A stretch of DNA of 64,000 bases from Albitalea sp966211955. GTDB lineage: Bacteria; Pseudomonadota; Gammaproteobacteria; Burkholderiales; Burkholderiaceae_C. The stretch lies in assembly GCA_966211955.1 (NCBI GenBank), contig CBIHOF010000003.1:1-64000 (forward strand), in the 5' to 3' direction. Below, one piece after another: positions 7,725 through 16,157 of the stretch. Below the pieces are notes generated by a model. The model had not been told where the DNA came from. It was given only the letters and a program-made list of their open reading frames with translations, and did no database searches. How positions within the stretch are numbered: the stretch's first letter is position 1; each line of letters opens with the position of its first letter. The position numbers and the translations under genes are program-made.

Positions 7725-8690
7725 ATGGGTGCTCCTGCCACGCGTGTCCTTGCCGTGCTCGAACTGCTGCAGGCGCGCGGCATGGTGGGTGGTGCGGAGT
7801 TGGCCGAGCGCCTGGGCGTGGATCGGCGCACGGTGCGCCGCTACGTGGCGATGCTGGAAGAGCTGGGCATACCCATCGCCAGCGAGCGCGGGCGCGACGG
7901 TGGCTACAAGTTGATGGCGGGCTTCAAGCTGCCACCGATGATGTTCACCGACGATGAAGCGCTGGCGCTCACCGTGGGCCTGCAAGCCGCACGGCGCCTC
8001 GGCTTGGCCGAAGCCGCACCGGCCGTCGAGAGTGCGTTCGCCAAGCTCGAGCGCGTCACGCCGCCCGCCCTGAAGCGACGCATGCGAGCCATCGGCGACA
8101 CGATCGCGCTCGACATCGCGGAGGGCCCTGCCGGCAACAACAGCGCGTTGATGACGCTGAGCGCCGCGGCCTTGTCGCAGCAGCGCGTGAGTCTCGCCTA
8201 CACGTCGGAGAGCGGTCGCAGCTCAGAGCGCGAGTTCGACCCTTACGGCCTGGGCTACCGTGGCGGGCGCTGGTACGCGGTGGGGCATTGCCACTTGCGG
8301 CGCGACCTGCGGTCGTTCCGGCTCGACCGCATCGCCGAGGTCGCGCCGCTACCCGCAAGTTTTCGGCGGCCGGACAAGTTCGACGTGCTCGGCTACCTGG
8401 CCGAGTCCATCGCCACCCTGCCCCGAACGCATTCGATCGAGGTGGTGCTGGACACGGACCTTGCGACGGCGAAGCGGCAAGTCTTCGCGGGCTTCGGCGT
8501 GCTCAAGGCCGTGCGCAACGGCGTGAGCCTGCGCATCGAGGCTGAGACGCTGGAGTGGGTGGCGCGTGAGCTGGCGCGGCTGCCGTTCGGGGTGACGGTG
8601 CTGCGGCCGGCGGAGCTCGTCGATGAGTTCGCCACGCTGGTGGTTCGGCTGAACGCCACCATCGCACGACGACCAGCGCGCGCGAAATGA
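7725..8690 (+). CDS. YafY-type HTH/WYL-domain transcriptional regulator
   Basis: 321 residues. The N-terminal winged helix-turn-helix (about 4-60) includes LAERLGVDRRTVRRYVAMLEE. It is followed by the YafY-type segment with SERGRDGGYKL and PPMMFTDDEALAL, then a WYL domain (about 145-225) with FDPYGLGYRGGRWYAVGHC, where the eponymous WYL reads WYA, and a C-terminal WCX-like domain. WYL domains sense small ligands. The divergent arrangement and the inverted repeat between the genes make the exported protein and LysE exporter its likely targets. Confidence 0.85.
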   Translation: MGAPATRVLAVLELLQARGMVGGAELAERLGVDRRTVRRYVAMLEELGIPIASERGRDGGYKLMAGFKLPPMMFTDDEALALTVGLQAARRLGLAEAAPAVESAFAKLERVTPPALKRRMRAIGDTIALDIAEGPAGNNSALMTLSAAALSQQRVSLAYTSESGRSSEREFDPYGLGYRGGRWYAVGHCHLRRDLRSFRLDRIAEVAPLPASFRRPDKFDVLGYLAESIATLPRTHSIEVVLDTDLATAKRQVFAGFGVLKAVRNGVSLRIEAETLEWVARELARLPFGVTVLRPAELVDEFATLVVRLNATIARRPARAK

Positions 8691-8695
8691 TGCCC

Positions 8696-9040
8696 CTATC
8701 GATGCCGCTCGCGACTGTCCTGCGGCGCTTCGTCACGCTCGTTCAAGCCGTAGTCACGCACGACAGCCGCGATGCGCAAGCGATAGTCCTTGAAGACGCC
8801 GCCGCGGCCGGCCGATTGCGCGGCTCGGTGGTCTTCGGTCGTGCGCCATTGCTTGACGGCCTCTTCATCGCGAAAGAAGGACAGCGACAGCAGCTTGTCG
8901 GGGTCCGTCAGGCTCTGGAAGCGCTCCACTGAAATGAAGCCGTCGATCTTCTCCAGCGTGGGCTTGATGGCGGCGGCGATGTCGAGGTAGCGGTCGCGGC
9001 GGGCGGGGTCGGGCCAGACTTCGAAGATGACGGCGATCAT
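8696..9040 (-). CDS. antibiotic biosynthesis monooxygenase (ABM)-fold protein
   Basis: 114 residues. It begins MIAVIFEVWPDPARRDRYLD, with a central DGFISVERFQSL and LLSLSFFRDEEAVKQWR, the standard pattern of the dimeric alpha+beta barrel ABM family. Members are cofactor-free monooxygenases, heme-degrading enzymes or small-molecule sensors. The start ATG at 9040 overlaps the stop of the P450 gene by 4 nt, so the pair is translationally coupled and probably acts on the same substrate. The substrate is unknown. Confidence 0.8.
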   Translation of the reverse strand: MIAVIFEVWPDPARRDRYLDIAAAIKPTLEKIDGFISVERFQSLTDPDKLLSLSFFRDEEAVKQWRTTEDHRAAQSAGRGGVFKDYRLRIAAVVRDYGLNERDEAPQDSRERHR

Positions 9041-10176
9041 GCGGTGGGTCCTTGGTGGGTGAAGACGGGAATTCGGGCGTTGGCGGAGGGGCGGTACGTC
9101 CACTTCAACGGCTGGTCGAGGATGCACGGCTGCGCGTCCAGCAGGGTTTCGATGGCCGCCGCGGCGATGGTCGTGGCGATGGCCTGCCCGGGGCACGCGT
9201 GGCGCCCATGGCCGAAGCCAAACTGGCGATCGCCATCGCGGTTGGCTGCGGCGAGGAGCACGAGGATGGCGTCGCCCTGCTTGAGCGAGGCGCCGGCGAT
9301 GGACAAGTCCTCGGCGGCGAAGCGGCGAGTGTTGTGGATGGCGGGGTCGCGACGGGCGACGCGGTCGATGAAGGCGGGGATGTCGTGGGGACGCATCGCG
9401 CGCCGTGTTGCATCGTCAAGAAGCAAGGCAACGATGGCGTTGCCGACGAGCCCCGCGGTGGCGTCATAGGTTTGCGACATCAGCCCGAGCACATTGGCGA
9501 CGATGTCATCAGCATGCGTCCAGCCGACGGCGCGGGCCTGTCCCGCCACCTGCGCCGCAAGGCCGTGGCCGGTGGTCTGCGCGATCAAGGGCTTGATCTC
9601 CTCCATCAGCGTGGCGGCGGCAGCATGCGCCGCGTCGATCTGCGGCGCACTGCTCAAGGGGGAGAGGCAGGCAACGAAGCGTCCCACCTGCGCTGCCACC
9701 GCCGGCAGTTGCGCATCATCGAAACCCAGCCAGCTCGCCACCACGCACACCGGCAGCTCGAAGGCCCAGGCCGACAAGCCCTCGGCGCTGCGCGGCAGCA
9801 GGGTCCGGGCGAGCGAGCGAGTTCGCGCAGCCACCGCGTCCAGTGGCACCGCCGACAAGGCGTCGCGCAAGGCCAGCTTGGGCAGGGCATGCGCTGCATC
9901 CCCTTCGTTCATGCGCACCAGCCGGGAGAACACATCGCCCGCGCTGCCACCGGCGATCACGCGAGGCACCGGTTCGTGCGTCGGCCGCACACGCAGCCTC
10001 GGTTCGGCCAACACCTGTTCGACCACGGAAGCCTTGGCAGCCAGCCACAGCTTGAGGCGTTCATCGAACACCAGGTCCGCGCCGCGACGCAAAGAGTCGT
10101 AGTACGGATATGGGTCGGCATGCACCACCGCCGCGATTGGATCGGTGGGCGAGTTGTTGAGTTCGTTGGGGTTCAT
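9037..10176 (-). CDS. cytochrome P450, atypical K-helix
   Basis: 379 residues. The heme loop FGFGHGRHACPG (319-330, axial Cys328) is intact and the I-helix reads LMSQTYDATAGLVGN with the conserved Thr. Two departures stand out. The K-helix ExxR motif aligns as RVAR (272-275), so the near-universal Glu is missing. The region between NRD (312-314) and the heme loop is only a few residues long, so most of the meander with its PERF-like motif is absent. The protein may have changed function or be non-catalytic. It is divergent from an ArsR-type regulator 52 bp away and coupled to the ABM gene. Confidence 0.85.
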   Translation of the reverse strand: MNPNELNNSPTDPIAAVVHADPYPYYDSLRRGADLVFDERLKLWLAAKASVVEQVLAEPRLRVRPTHEPVPRVIAGGSAGDVFSRLVRMNEGDAAHALPKLALRDALSAVPLDAVAARTRSLARTLLPRSAEGLSAWAFELPVCVVASWLGFDDAQLPAVAAQVGRFVACLSPLSSAPQIDAAHAAAATLMEEIKPLIAQTTGHGLAAQVAGQARAVGWTHADDIVANVLGLMSQTYDATAGLVGNAIVALLLDDATRRAMRPHDIPAFIDRVARRDPAIHNTRRFAAEDLSIAGASLKQGDAILVLLAAANRDGDRQFGFGHGRHACPGQAIATTIAAAAIETLLDAQPCILDQPLKWTYRPSANARIPVFTHQGPTA

Positions 10177-10228
10177 GCGGTGCAGTGTGGCACTGGCCGC
10201 GCAGTCACACTTCGACTACGATCACATC

Positions 10229-10924
10229 ATGATTGCAGAACACGCCGACACCGCCGTCGCCCGCATCGCGGCAGCGATTGCCGAGCCCGCCCGCGCCCGC
10301 ATGCTGTGCTGCCTGATGGACGGCCACGCCCGCACGAGCACCGAGCTGTCGGTGGTGGCGGAGGTGACACCGTCCACCGCCAGCGCGCACCTGAACAAGC
10401 TGAAGGACCAGCAGCTCGTGAAGGTGCTGGCGCAAGGCAAGCACCGCTACTACAGCCTCGCCGACCAGGGCGTGGCGTCGGCACTCGAAGCCTTGATGAA
10501 CGTCGCCGGCGGATCGCGCGACAAGTTCGTGCCCAACACGCCCACGCGTCTTCGCGCGGCGCGCACCTGCTACGACCACATGGCCGGCACGCTGGCCGTG
10601 GCCTTGCATGACCGGTTGTTCTCGCTGGGTTGGCTCGTGCCCGATGCGCAGGACGGCACGCGCTACGAGCTCAGTGCGCAAGGCGTGGATGCGCTTGGCG
10701 GCATGGGGGTGGAGGTAGATGACGCACGCGGCTCACGCCGCCGCTTTGCCTGCGCCTGCGTCGACTGGAGCGAGCGCCGCCCTCACCTGGGCGGCGCGTT
10801 GGGCGCGGCCTTGCTGACGTTGACCCTGAAGGAGCGCTGGCTGCAGAGGGACCTCGACAGCCGGGCCTTGAGCATCACACCGGGTGGCGAGCGCGCGTTG
10901 CGGCACCACTTCGGTTTTGCGTGA
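10229..10924 (+). CDS. ArsR-family winged-helix regulator
   Basis: 231 residues. The N-terminal HTH (about 5-85) carries IAEPARARMLCCLMDG, STELSVVAEVTPSTASAHLN and QGKHRYYSLAD, characteristic of ArsR/SmtB. No metal-binding Cys cluster is apparent in the HTH. A C-terminal extension of about 130 residues (with HDRLFSLGWLVPDAQD) is typical of the long ArsR-like proteins found next to P450 or permease genes. The start at 10229 was chosen because the frame upstream lies in the divergent promoter. It likely represses the P450-ABM pair. Confidence 0.82.
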   Translation: MIAEHADTAVARIAAAIAEPARARMLCCLMDGHARTSTELSVVAEVTPSTASAHLNKLKDQQLVKVLAQGKHRYYSLADQGVASALEALMNVAGGSRDKFVPNTPTRLRAARTCYDHMAGTLAVALHDRLFSLGWLVPDAQDGTRYELSAQGVDALGGMGVEVDDARGSRRRFACACVDWSERRPHLGGALGAALLTLTLKERWLQRDLDSRALSITPGGERALRHHFGFA

Positions 10925-10928
10925 TTGG

Positions 10929-10952
10929 CTCCCTCTCTCAGAGGGAGAGAGG
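10929..10952. terminator. hairpin between convergent genes
   Basis: CTCCCTCT (10929-10936) pairs with AGAGGGAG (10940-10947), leaving a 3-nt loop. An alternative register extends it to 10952. It lies in the 33 bp between two convergent stop codons, and it looks like a truncated copy of the REP-like repeat. There is no U-tract. Confidence 0.5.
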
Positions 10953-10957
10953 ACAAC

Positions 10958-12880
10958 TCAAGCCGTCGCAGCTTCGCCCGACAGCACGCGGTTCAGGGGC
11001 ACGCCGCTGATCGTCTCCTGCCCGAGCAGCATCTCAGCAAGCGTCGTCAGGCGATCACGCTTTTCCTCCAGCACACGACGGCACTCCGCCTGCGCGCCCT
11101 CAAGCAATTGGCGCGCTTCATCAAGCAGCGACTTCTGCACGTCCGGCCCGATCAGCTCGCGCGGCACGCCGGCCATGCTGAGCAGGCCGAAGGTCTTGCC
11201 GAAACCGTATGAACCGATCATGGACGTCGCCAGCTCGGACGCACGCTTCAAGTCATCGGCCGCGCCGGACGACGCATTGCCGAACGCAATCAACTCTGCC
11301 TCGCGACCAGCCAGCATCATGGCCAGCCGCGAACGCAGCTCTTGCTCGCCATGCAACGGCTCTTCGTTGTGACGTGCCACGTAGGTCACGCCCAACGCCG
11401 GGCCGCGCGGTTCGATGCTGATGCGCTCGACCTTGCCGGCGTCCAGCAGGTGCGCCACCAGTGCATGGCCGGATTCGTGGAAGGCGATGCGGCGCAGCGT
11501 CTCAGGCGTGATGATCGATTTGGTGGACGACACCTCGCCACCCAGCTGGTGCGTCTCGAGCGACTCATACACGCGCTCTTCGCTCACCGACGTCTCACCG
11601 GCTTCGGCCGCATAAGCTGCCGCACGGTTCACGCAGTTGGCGATGTCGGCCGGTGACATGCCCACCGCCGTGCGCGAGATGGACGCGACGTCGATGCCCT
11701 TGTCGGCCTTGACCTTGCCGAGGTACAGCGAGAACAAGCCTTCGCGCTCAGGCGCCGTCGGCAGCGCGGTGCGCACCGTCAGGTCGAAGCGGCCCGGGCG
11801 GCACATGGCTTCGTCGATGTTGTCGATGTGGTTGGTGGCACCGATGATCACGACGTTCTCGAGCGACGAGAAGCCGTCCATCTCCACCAGCAGGCGGTTG
11901 ATGATGCGGTTCTGCTCCTGCTCGCCGCCATGCGCATCCTTGCCGCTGGATCGCTTGCCGATGCCGTCGATCTCGTCGATGAAGACGATGCAAGGCGCCG
12001 CCGCACGGGCCCGGGTGAAGAGCTCCTTCACCTTGCCGATGCCGGCGCCGTAGAACATGGAACTGAAGTAGGAGCCGTCCACGCTGATGAAGCTCGCGCC
12101 GCATTCGCCGGCCAGGGCCTTGGCCAGCAGCGTCTTGCCGGTTCCGGGCGGGCCGTCGAGCAGCACGCCGCGCGGGGCTTGCGCGCCGACGGCGGCATAT
12201 TGCGCCGGGTCCTTCATGAAGGCGGCCACCCGGCGCAGCGCGCGCTTGGCTTCGTCGGCACCGATCACGTCCTTGAACTTGGTGCTCGGCTTTTCGGCGA
12301 GCTTGGTGCGCTGGCTCCACGAGCCGCGCATCTGGAAGTACACGAGCAGCCCGAGGATGAGCGCAATGGGCAGCAGCGAGGCGAGGACGCCGGCAATGTG
12401 GTCGAGGGTGTTGGTGAGCTTCTGGCTCGCAGTGCGGGCGTCGATGTCGATGCTCGTGAGCACGAAGCCCTGCTTCACGCTGAGTTCGCCCAGGCGCGAG
12501 CCGAGTTCGTTCTTGCAGCTGATGCCGCAGTCGATCAGGCGTGTGCTGAACTGCTTGCCGTCACGGTCGGTATAGAGCACCAGGTGGCCGTCCACCGCCA
12601 CGGCAGTGACTTCATGCGCCATCACGGCGCGCTCGAATTCGGAGGCTTCCTTCGGATGCGCAAGCCAGGCTTCGGGCGTGGTCTCGAAGACCAGCGCGGT
12701 CGGGTTCTTGCGCGCCTGCGCTTCGCTCGCGGCGCGCTGCTGCAGCAGGTCCAGCCCGATGAGCGACAGCAACACGAGGATCGCAATGCCGGCGATCACG
12801 AGTTTCTGGCGAATGTCGGGGCGAGGCGTCTTGCTGGCGCTGTCCATCTGCGTATCCGTCGAGCGTTCTTGGGCTTGCAT
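10958..12880 (-). CDS. FtsH-like membrane AAA+ zinc metalloprotease (accessory paralogue)
   Basis: 640 residues. It has two membrane segments (about 27-45 and 162-182) flanking a periplasmic domain, Walker A GPPGTGKT (243-250), Walker B IVFIDEID, the second-region-of-homology CRPGRFD (360-366), the zinc site HESGH (468-472), and the third ligand probably in GAADDLKRA. Family role: ATP-driven degradation of membrane and soluble proteins. Differences from housekeeping FtsH are the pore loop MFYGAG (usually MFVGVG), a Cys pair (CGISC) in the periplasmic part and an isolated gene position. It is probably a second, specialised FtsH. Confidence 0.85.
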   Translation of the reverse strand: MQAQERSTDTQMDSASKTPRPDIRQKLVIAGIAILVLLSLIGLDLLQQRAASEAQARKNPTALVFETTPEAWLAHPKEASEFERAVMAHEVTAVAVDGHLVLYTDRDGKQFSTRLIDCGISCKNELGSRLGELSVKQGFVLTSIDIDARTASQKLTNTLDHIAGVLASLLPIALILGLLVYFQMRGSWSQRTKLAEKPSTKFKDVIGADEAKRALRRVAAFMKDPAQYAAVGAQAPRGVLLDGPPGTGKTLLAKALAGECGASFISVDGSYFSSMFYGAGIGKVKELFTRARAAAPCIVFIDEIDGIGKRSSGKDAHGGEQEQNRIINRLLVEMDGFSSLENVVIIGATNHIDNIDEAMCRPGRFDLTVRTALPTAPEREGLFSLYLGKVKADKGIDVASISRTAVGMSPADIANCVNRAAAYAAEAGETSVSEERVYESLETHQLGGEVSSTKSIITPETLRRIAFHESGHALVAHLLDAGKVERISIEPRGPALGVTYVARHNEEPLHGEQELRSRLAMMLAGREAELIAFGNASSGAADDLKRASELATSMIGSYGFGKTFGLLSMAGVPRELIGPDVQKSLLDEARQLLEGAQAECRRVLEEKRDRLTTLAEMLLGQETISGVPLNRVLSGEAATA

Positions 12881-13054
12881 GGTGGGTCGATGTAGAAACT
12901 ACACATGCCGACCCTCGAAGTGCATCGCGCGCCATGAAACATGACGACGCGGCACTCAGAGGTTAGCGTTGAGGGGGCTTCGCAAAGCGCCGAAGAGACG
13001 CACCGAAGCAGGCGTTATCTCGGCTTAGAAGGGTCGCCGGAAATTCGTTCGCAT

Positions 13055-14278
13055 TCAGGCGCCGGAATTGCGAAATACTGCCGATGCTTTGTCGAGGTGG
13101 GAAGTTCTTTCACGCGGCAGGAAGAGCAGCGCGACGAAGGCCGCCCCCCACAGCGTGGCGGAAATCCACAACACGCCAGCCCCCCACTGGTCCAGGCACA
13201 GCCCGAAGAGCCACGGCGCCACGGCTTGAGCCGCACGCGCTGGAATCAACAGCAGGCCCTGGCGCTCGCCGTAACCTTGCGCCCCGAAGAGCGCGAGCGG
13301 CAGCGTGCCCTTGGTGATGGTGAGGATGCCGTTGCCAGCGCCGTGGAGAATGGTGAAGGCCGCTGCGGCCGGCGCGCCCACGAGCATGAGGATGCCAGCG
13401 CCGATCGGATGCATCAGCGTGGCGACGCGGGCGGAAAACAGCGGATGCATCTTGCGCAGCAGCCCGTACTCGAGCAATCGCGCCCCGACCTGCGCGGGGC
13501 CTACCAACGCGCCGGCTGCGACTGCCGTGGCGAGCGTAGCGCCCGTGGCTTGCAGCAGGCGCGGCAGGTGCGCCGCCATCGAGGTGGCGACGAAGTACGT
13601 GGAAGCGAAGGCAAACGAGAGGATGAGGGTGGCGCGCCGGGCCTGCTCGGGCGCCACTGTCGCGTGCACTTCCTGCACGCCCTGTGCGGGTGCTGGGGCC
13701 TCGTCGGCATCGCGCTGGCGCAGCTTGGGCAGCGACAGGTTCAGCGGCAGGCCAATCAACAGGTGCGCCGCGGCCCAGGCGAGGCAGGCGCCGCGCCAGC
13801 CGAACTGCGCATCGAGCAGCGTGGTGAGTGGCCAGCCGACGGTACTCGCAAAGCCGGCGATGAGCGTGATGCCGGTGATCGAATCCCGGGCGCTGCGCCC
13901 GTACAAGCGAACCAGCGTGGCGAATGCCGCGTCGTACAGGCCAGTGCCCATGCCCACCCCCAGCACCAGCCACGCCGCGAAGAGCCCCACGGGCCCTCGA
14001 ACCATCGCAAGCGCCGCCAACCCGATCGCGAAGATGAAGTTGGTGCCGATCAGCACCGGCCGCCCGCCGATACGGTCGATCAGCCGCCCGGACCATGGCC
14101 CGAGCAAGGCGGACAGCACCATGGAGACAGAAAACGCGAAGAACACCGTGGGCACGGACACGCCGGTGTCGCGCGCCATGGGTGCGGCCAGCATGGCGGG
14201 CAGGTAGAAGGTCGACGCCCAGGCCAGCGTCTGCGCCGTGCCCAGGGTGATGATGGTTCGGATCTTTTGCTCAGCCAC
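13055..14278 (-). CDS. major facilitator superfamily transporter
   Basis: 407 residues with about 12 hydrophobic segments and the MFS loop signature after helix 2 (GPWSGRLIDRIGGRP). A long hydrophilic central loop (about 200-220, DADEAPAPAQGVQEV) separates the two halves. The start is GTG at 14278, which lies inside the 3' arm of an inverted repeat. The substrate is not recognisable. The neighbouring downstream gene on the same strand is FtsH-like, but a 174-bp gap separates them. Upstream on the same strand is a phosphinothricin-acetyltransferase-like GNAT. Confidence 0.85.
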   Translation of the reverse strand: MAEQKIRTIITLGTAQTLAWASTFYLPAMLAAPMARDTGVSVPTVFFAFSVSMVLSALLGPWSGRLIDRIGGRPVLIGTNFIFAIGLAALAMVRGPVGLFAAWLVLGVGMGTGLYDAAFATLVRLYGRSARDSITGITLIAGFASTVGWPLTTLLDAQFGWRGACLAWAAAHLLIGLPLNLSLPKLRQRDADEAPAPAQGVQEVHATVAPEQARRATLILSFAFASTYFVATSMAAHLPRLLQATGATLATAVAAGALVGPAQVGARLLEYGLLRKMHPLFSARVATLMHPIGAGILMLVGAPAAAAFTILHGAGNGILTITKGTLPLALFGAQGYGERQGLLLIPARAAQAVAPWLFGLCLDQWGAGVLWISATLWGAAFVALLFLPRERTSHLDKASAVFRNSGA

Positions 14279-14303
14279 AGAGAAGGGATTTTGCCTGTGG
14301 CTG
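14272..14303 (-). promoter_or_regulatory. 9-bp inverted repeat covering the MFS start codon
   Basis: CAGCCACAG (14272-14280) and CTGTGGCTG (14295-14303) are exact inverses separated by 14 nt. On the transcript the GTG start (14278-14276) lies in the 3' arm, so folding would hide the initiation site. It could equally be a DNA operator. Confidence 0.4.
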
Positions 14304-14329
14304 GAGGCGCCGCGGGCGCGGGCCGCCTG

Positions 14330-14872
14330 TCAACGGAAGCTCGCGGCGTCGAAGATGCGCGGCTCGCCGGGCTGCTGCGGCAATTGCAGCTCGCGCTGCC
14401 ACTTGCCGACGTCATGCCAGGCGCCTTGCTTGAAGCCGACCTTGCGGTACACGCCGAGCGGCTTGAACCCCACGGATTCATGCAGGCCCACGCTGGCGGC
14501 GTTGGGCAGCGCGATGCCCGCGAAAGCCTGGCAATAGCCCAGCGAGATCAGCTCGTCGAAGAGGCGCGTGTACAAGGCCTTGCCGACGCCCTTCCCGCGC
14601 ATGTCGTCGCGCACGTAGCAGGTGACGTCCACCGCCCACTGGTAGGCGGCACGCTCCTTGTGCTTGCCAGCGTAGACATAGCCGTTGACGCGGCCCGCAT
14701 CGTCCTCGCCGACGAGCCATGGCAAGCGTTGCAGCGTCGCTTCGATGCGCTGGCGCATCTCCTGCGCGCTGGGGGGCTCCAGCTCGAACGAGATGATGGT
14801 GCCGGCCACGATGGGTGCGTAGATGGCAGTGACGGCCTCAGCGTCCTCGGGCGTCGCGACGCGAATCTTCAT
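14330..14872 (-). CDS. GNAT N-acetyltransferase, phosphinothricin acetyltransferase-like
   Basis: 180 residues. The sequence MKIRVATPEDAEAVTAIYAP, IISFELEPPSAQEM, AVDVTCYVRDDMRGKGVGKALY and VGLHESVGFKPLGVYRKVGFK follows the PAT/Bar subfamily throughout, including the acetyl-CoA loop R-G-K-G-V-G-K. Members acetylate amino groups of phosphinothricin, methionine sulfoximine or related compounds. A strong AAGGGGAGG site precedes the ATG. It is 52 nt upstream of the MFS gene on the same strand, so acetylation and export of a toxic amine is a possible joint role (inference). Confidence 0.85.
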   Translation of the reverse strand: MKIRVATPEDAEAVTAIYAPIVAGTIISFELEPPSAQEMRQRIEATLQRLPWLVGEDDAGRVNGYVYAGKHKERAAYQWAVDVTCYVRDDMRGKGVGKALYTRLFDELISLGYCQAFAGIALPNAASVGLHESVGFKPLGVYRKVGFKQGAWHDVGKWQRELQLPQQPGEPRIFDAASFR

Positions 14873-14948
14873 GAACCCTCCCCTTCAATGATGACGTGAC
14901 GCGATTTTGCCGCGTGGCGCTGCCGCAGCCGCAACCGGGTCCGAAGTC

Positions 14949-15656
14949 TCAGTGAACTTGTTCTTCTTGCCCCGAGGCCTCGATGACGTTCGGGTGTCCT
15001 GCCGGGTGCTTGCGAGGTTCGAGCGCGTTGTGCAGCACGACCCCGATCGCCGCACCCACGAGTTCGGCCAGCATGAACCCGAGGGCGCTGACCGGCGCAA
15101 TGCCGGCGAAGCTGTTGCTGAACATCCGGCCGAACACCGCGGCCGGATTGGCAAAGGACGTGGACGCGGTGAACCAGTAGGCCGCACCGATGTAGGCCGC
15201 AACCATCGCCGGCGCCCTGCCCTGCGGCGCGCGCAGGATCACGAGCAGCAGGCCGGCGGTGGCCACTGCTTCGGCGATCCACTGGCCGGCTCCGCTGCGC
15301 AGCTTGGTCGAGAACTGGAGCAGCGTCATGTCGAACATGGCATGGGCGAGCCATGCGCCGAGCACGGCGCCCAGCAGCTGGGCCGCGATGTAAGGGATGA
15401 GGTCCGAACGAGGCAGCTCGCCGCGAACGGCCATCACTGCGCTCACCGCCGGGTTGAAGTGCGCACCGCTCACCGGGCCGAACACTTCGATGAGGATGTA
15501 GAGGCCGCCAACAGTCGCGAGCGTGTTCGCGAGCAAGGCGATGGCGACGTTGCCGCCGGCCAGTCGCTCGGCCATGATGCCCGAGCCGATGACGACCGCC
15601 AGCAGCAACGCCGTGCCAGCGGTCTCCGCCAGGAGCTTGCGACGAAGATCCACCAT
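14949..15656 (-). CDS. aqpS: aquaglyceroporin of the arsenic operon (AqpS-like)
   Basis: 235 residues, six membrane segments, and both MIP boxes visible: HFNPAV (NPA 68-70) and SFANPAAVFGRMFS (NPA 170-172). In ars operons such channels conduct arsenite down its gradient, and with an arsenate reductase they can replace ArsB/Acr3 as an exit route. It is the last of four genes and starts 2 nt after the arsC stop. No ArsB or Acr3 pump is present in the window, which supports the channel as the efflux path. Confidence 0.88.
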   Translation of the reverse strand: MVDLRRKLLAETAGTALLLAVVIGSGIMAERLAGGNVAIALLANTLATVGGLYILIEVFGPVSGAHFNPAVSAVMAVRGELPRSDLIPYIAAQLLGAVLGAWLAHAMFDMTLLQFSTKLRSGAGQWIAEAVATAGLLLVILRAPQGRAPAMVAAYIGAAYWFTASTSFANPAAVFGRMFSNSFAGIAPVSALGFMLAELVGAAIGVVLHNALEPRKHPAGHPNVIEASGQEEQVH

Positions 15657-15658
15657 GC

Positions 15659-16153
15659 TCAGCTCTTTGCGATAGCGTTCAGCGCCGCTTGCAAGTCGGC
15701 GTTGGACAGGGTGGTGATCGGCAGTTGCAGCAGCTGCAGCATGCGATAGCCAATCGCTTCGCGGGTCAGCTCGAACGCCGCGCGCTTGCCTTCATCGCCG
15801 CCCGGCGCATTGGACGGGTCGGCATAACCCCAATGCACCTTGACCGGGCTGCCCGGCCAATACGGACACTGCTCCGCCGCGGCGCTGTCGCACACCGTGA
15901 TCACCACGCGCATCTCGGGCGCGGCGCCACCGACGAACTCATCCCAGCTCTTGCTGCGGTAGCCGGCGGTGTCGATGCCGGCCCGCTGCAAGGCCTCCAG
16001 AGCGAAAGGATTCAGCCGTCCGCTTGGTGCGCTGCCGGCGCTGTAGGCCTTCACGTCCTTGCCGAGCTTGGTGGCCCAGTGGTTGAGCATGCCTTCGCTG
16101 AGGACGCTTCGCGCCGAGTTGTGCGTGCAGAGGATGAGAACGTTGGTGGTCAT
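15659..16153 (-). CDS. arsC: arsenate reductase, low-molecular-weight phosphatase family
   Basis: 164 residues. The N-terminal catalytic loop CTHNSARS (9-16) is that of the thioredoxin- or glutaredoxin-linked ArsC/PTPase-like class, followed by AGSAP.GRLNPFAL. Additional Cys residues occur in VCDSAAAEQCPYWPG, and the conserved HWGYADPSNAPG segment is present. It reduces arsenate to arsenite in the cytoplasm. It lies 4 nt after arsI. The start was placed at 16153 because sequence further upstream belongs to arsI. Confidence 0.9.
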   Translation of the reverse strand: MTTNVLILCTHNSARSVLSEGMLNHWATKLGKDVKAYSAGSAPSGRLNPFALEALQRAGIDTAGYRSKSWDEFVGGAAPEMRVVITVCDSAAAEQCPYWPGSPVKVHWGYADPSNAPGGDEGKRAAFELTREAIGYRMLQLLQLPITTLSNADLQAALNAIAKS

Positions 16154-16157
16154 GGGC

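Noticed and set aside
7073..7831. Long N-terminal extension of the LysE-type gene
   Set aside because: It is the shifted reading of the exported-protein gene. ATG 7072 matches the family start.
9052..10611. Plus-strand open frame of 519 codons opposite the P450 gene
   Set aside because: The minus strand carries the P450 heme loop and I-helix; the plus frame has no domain.
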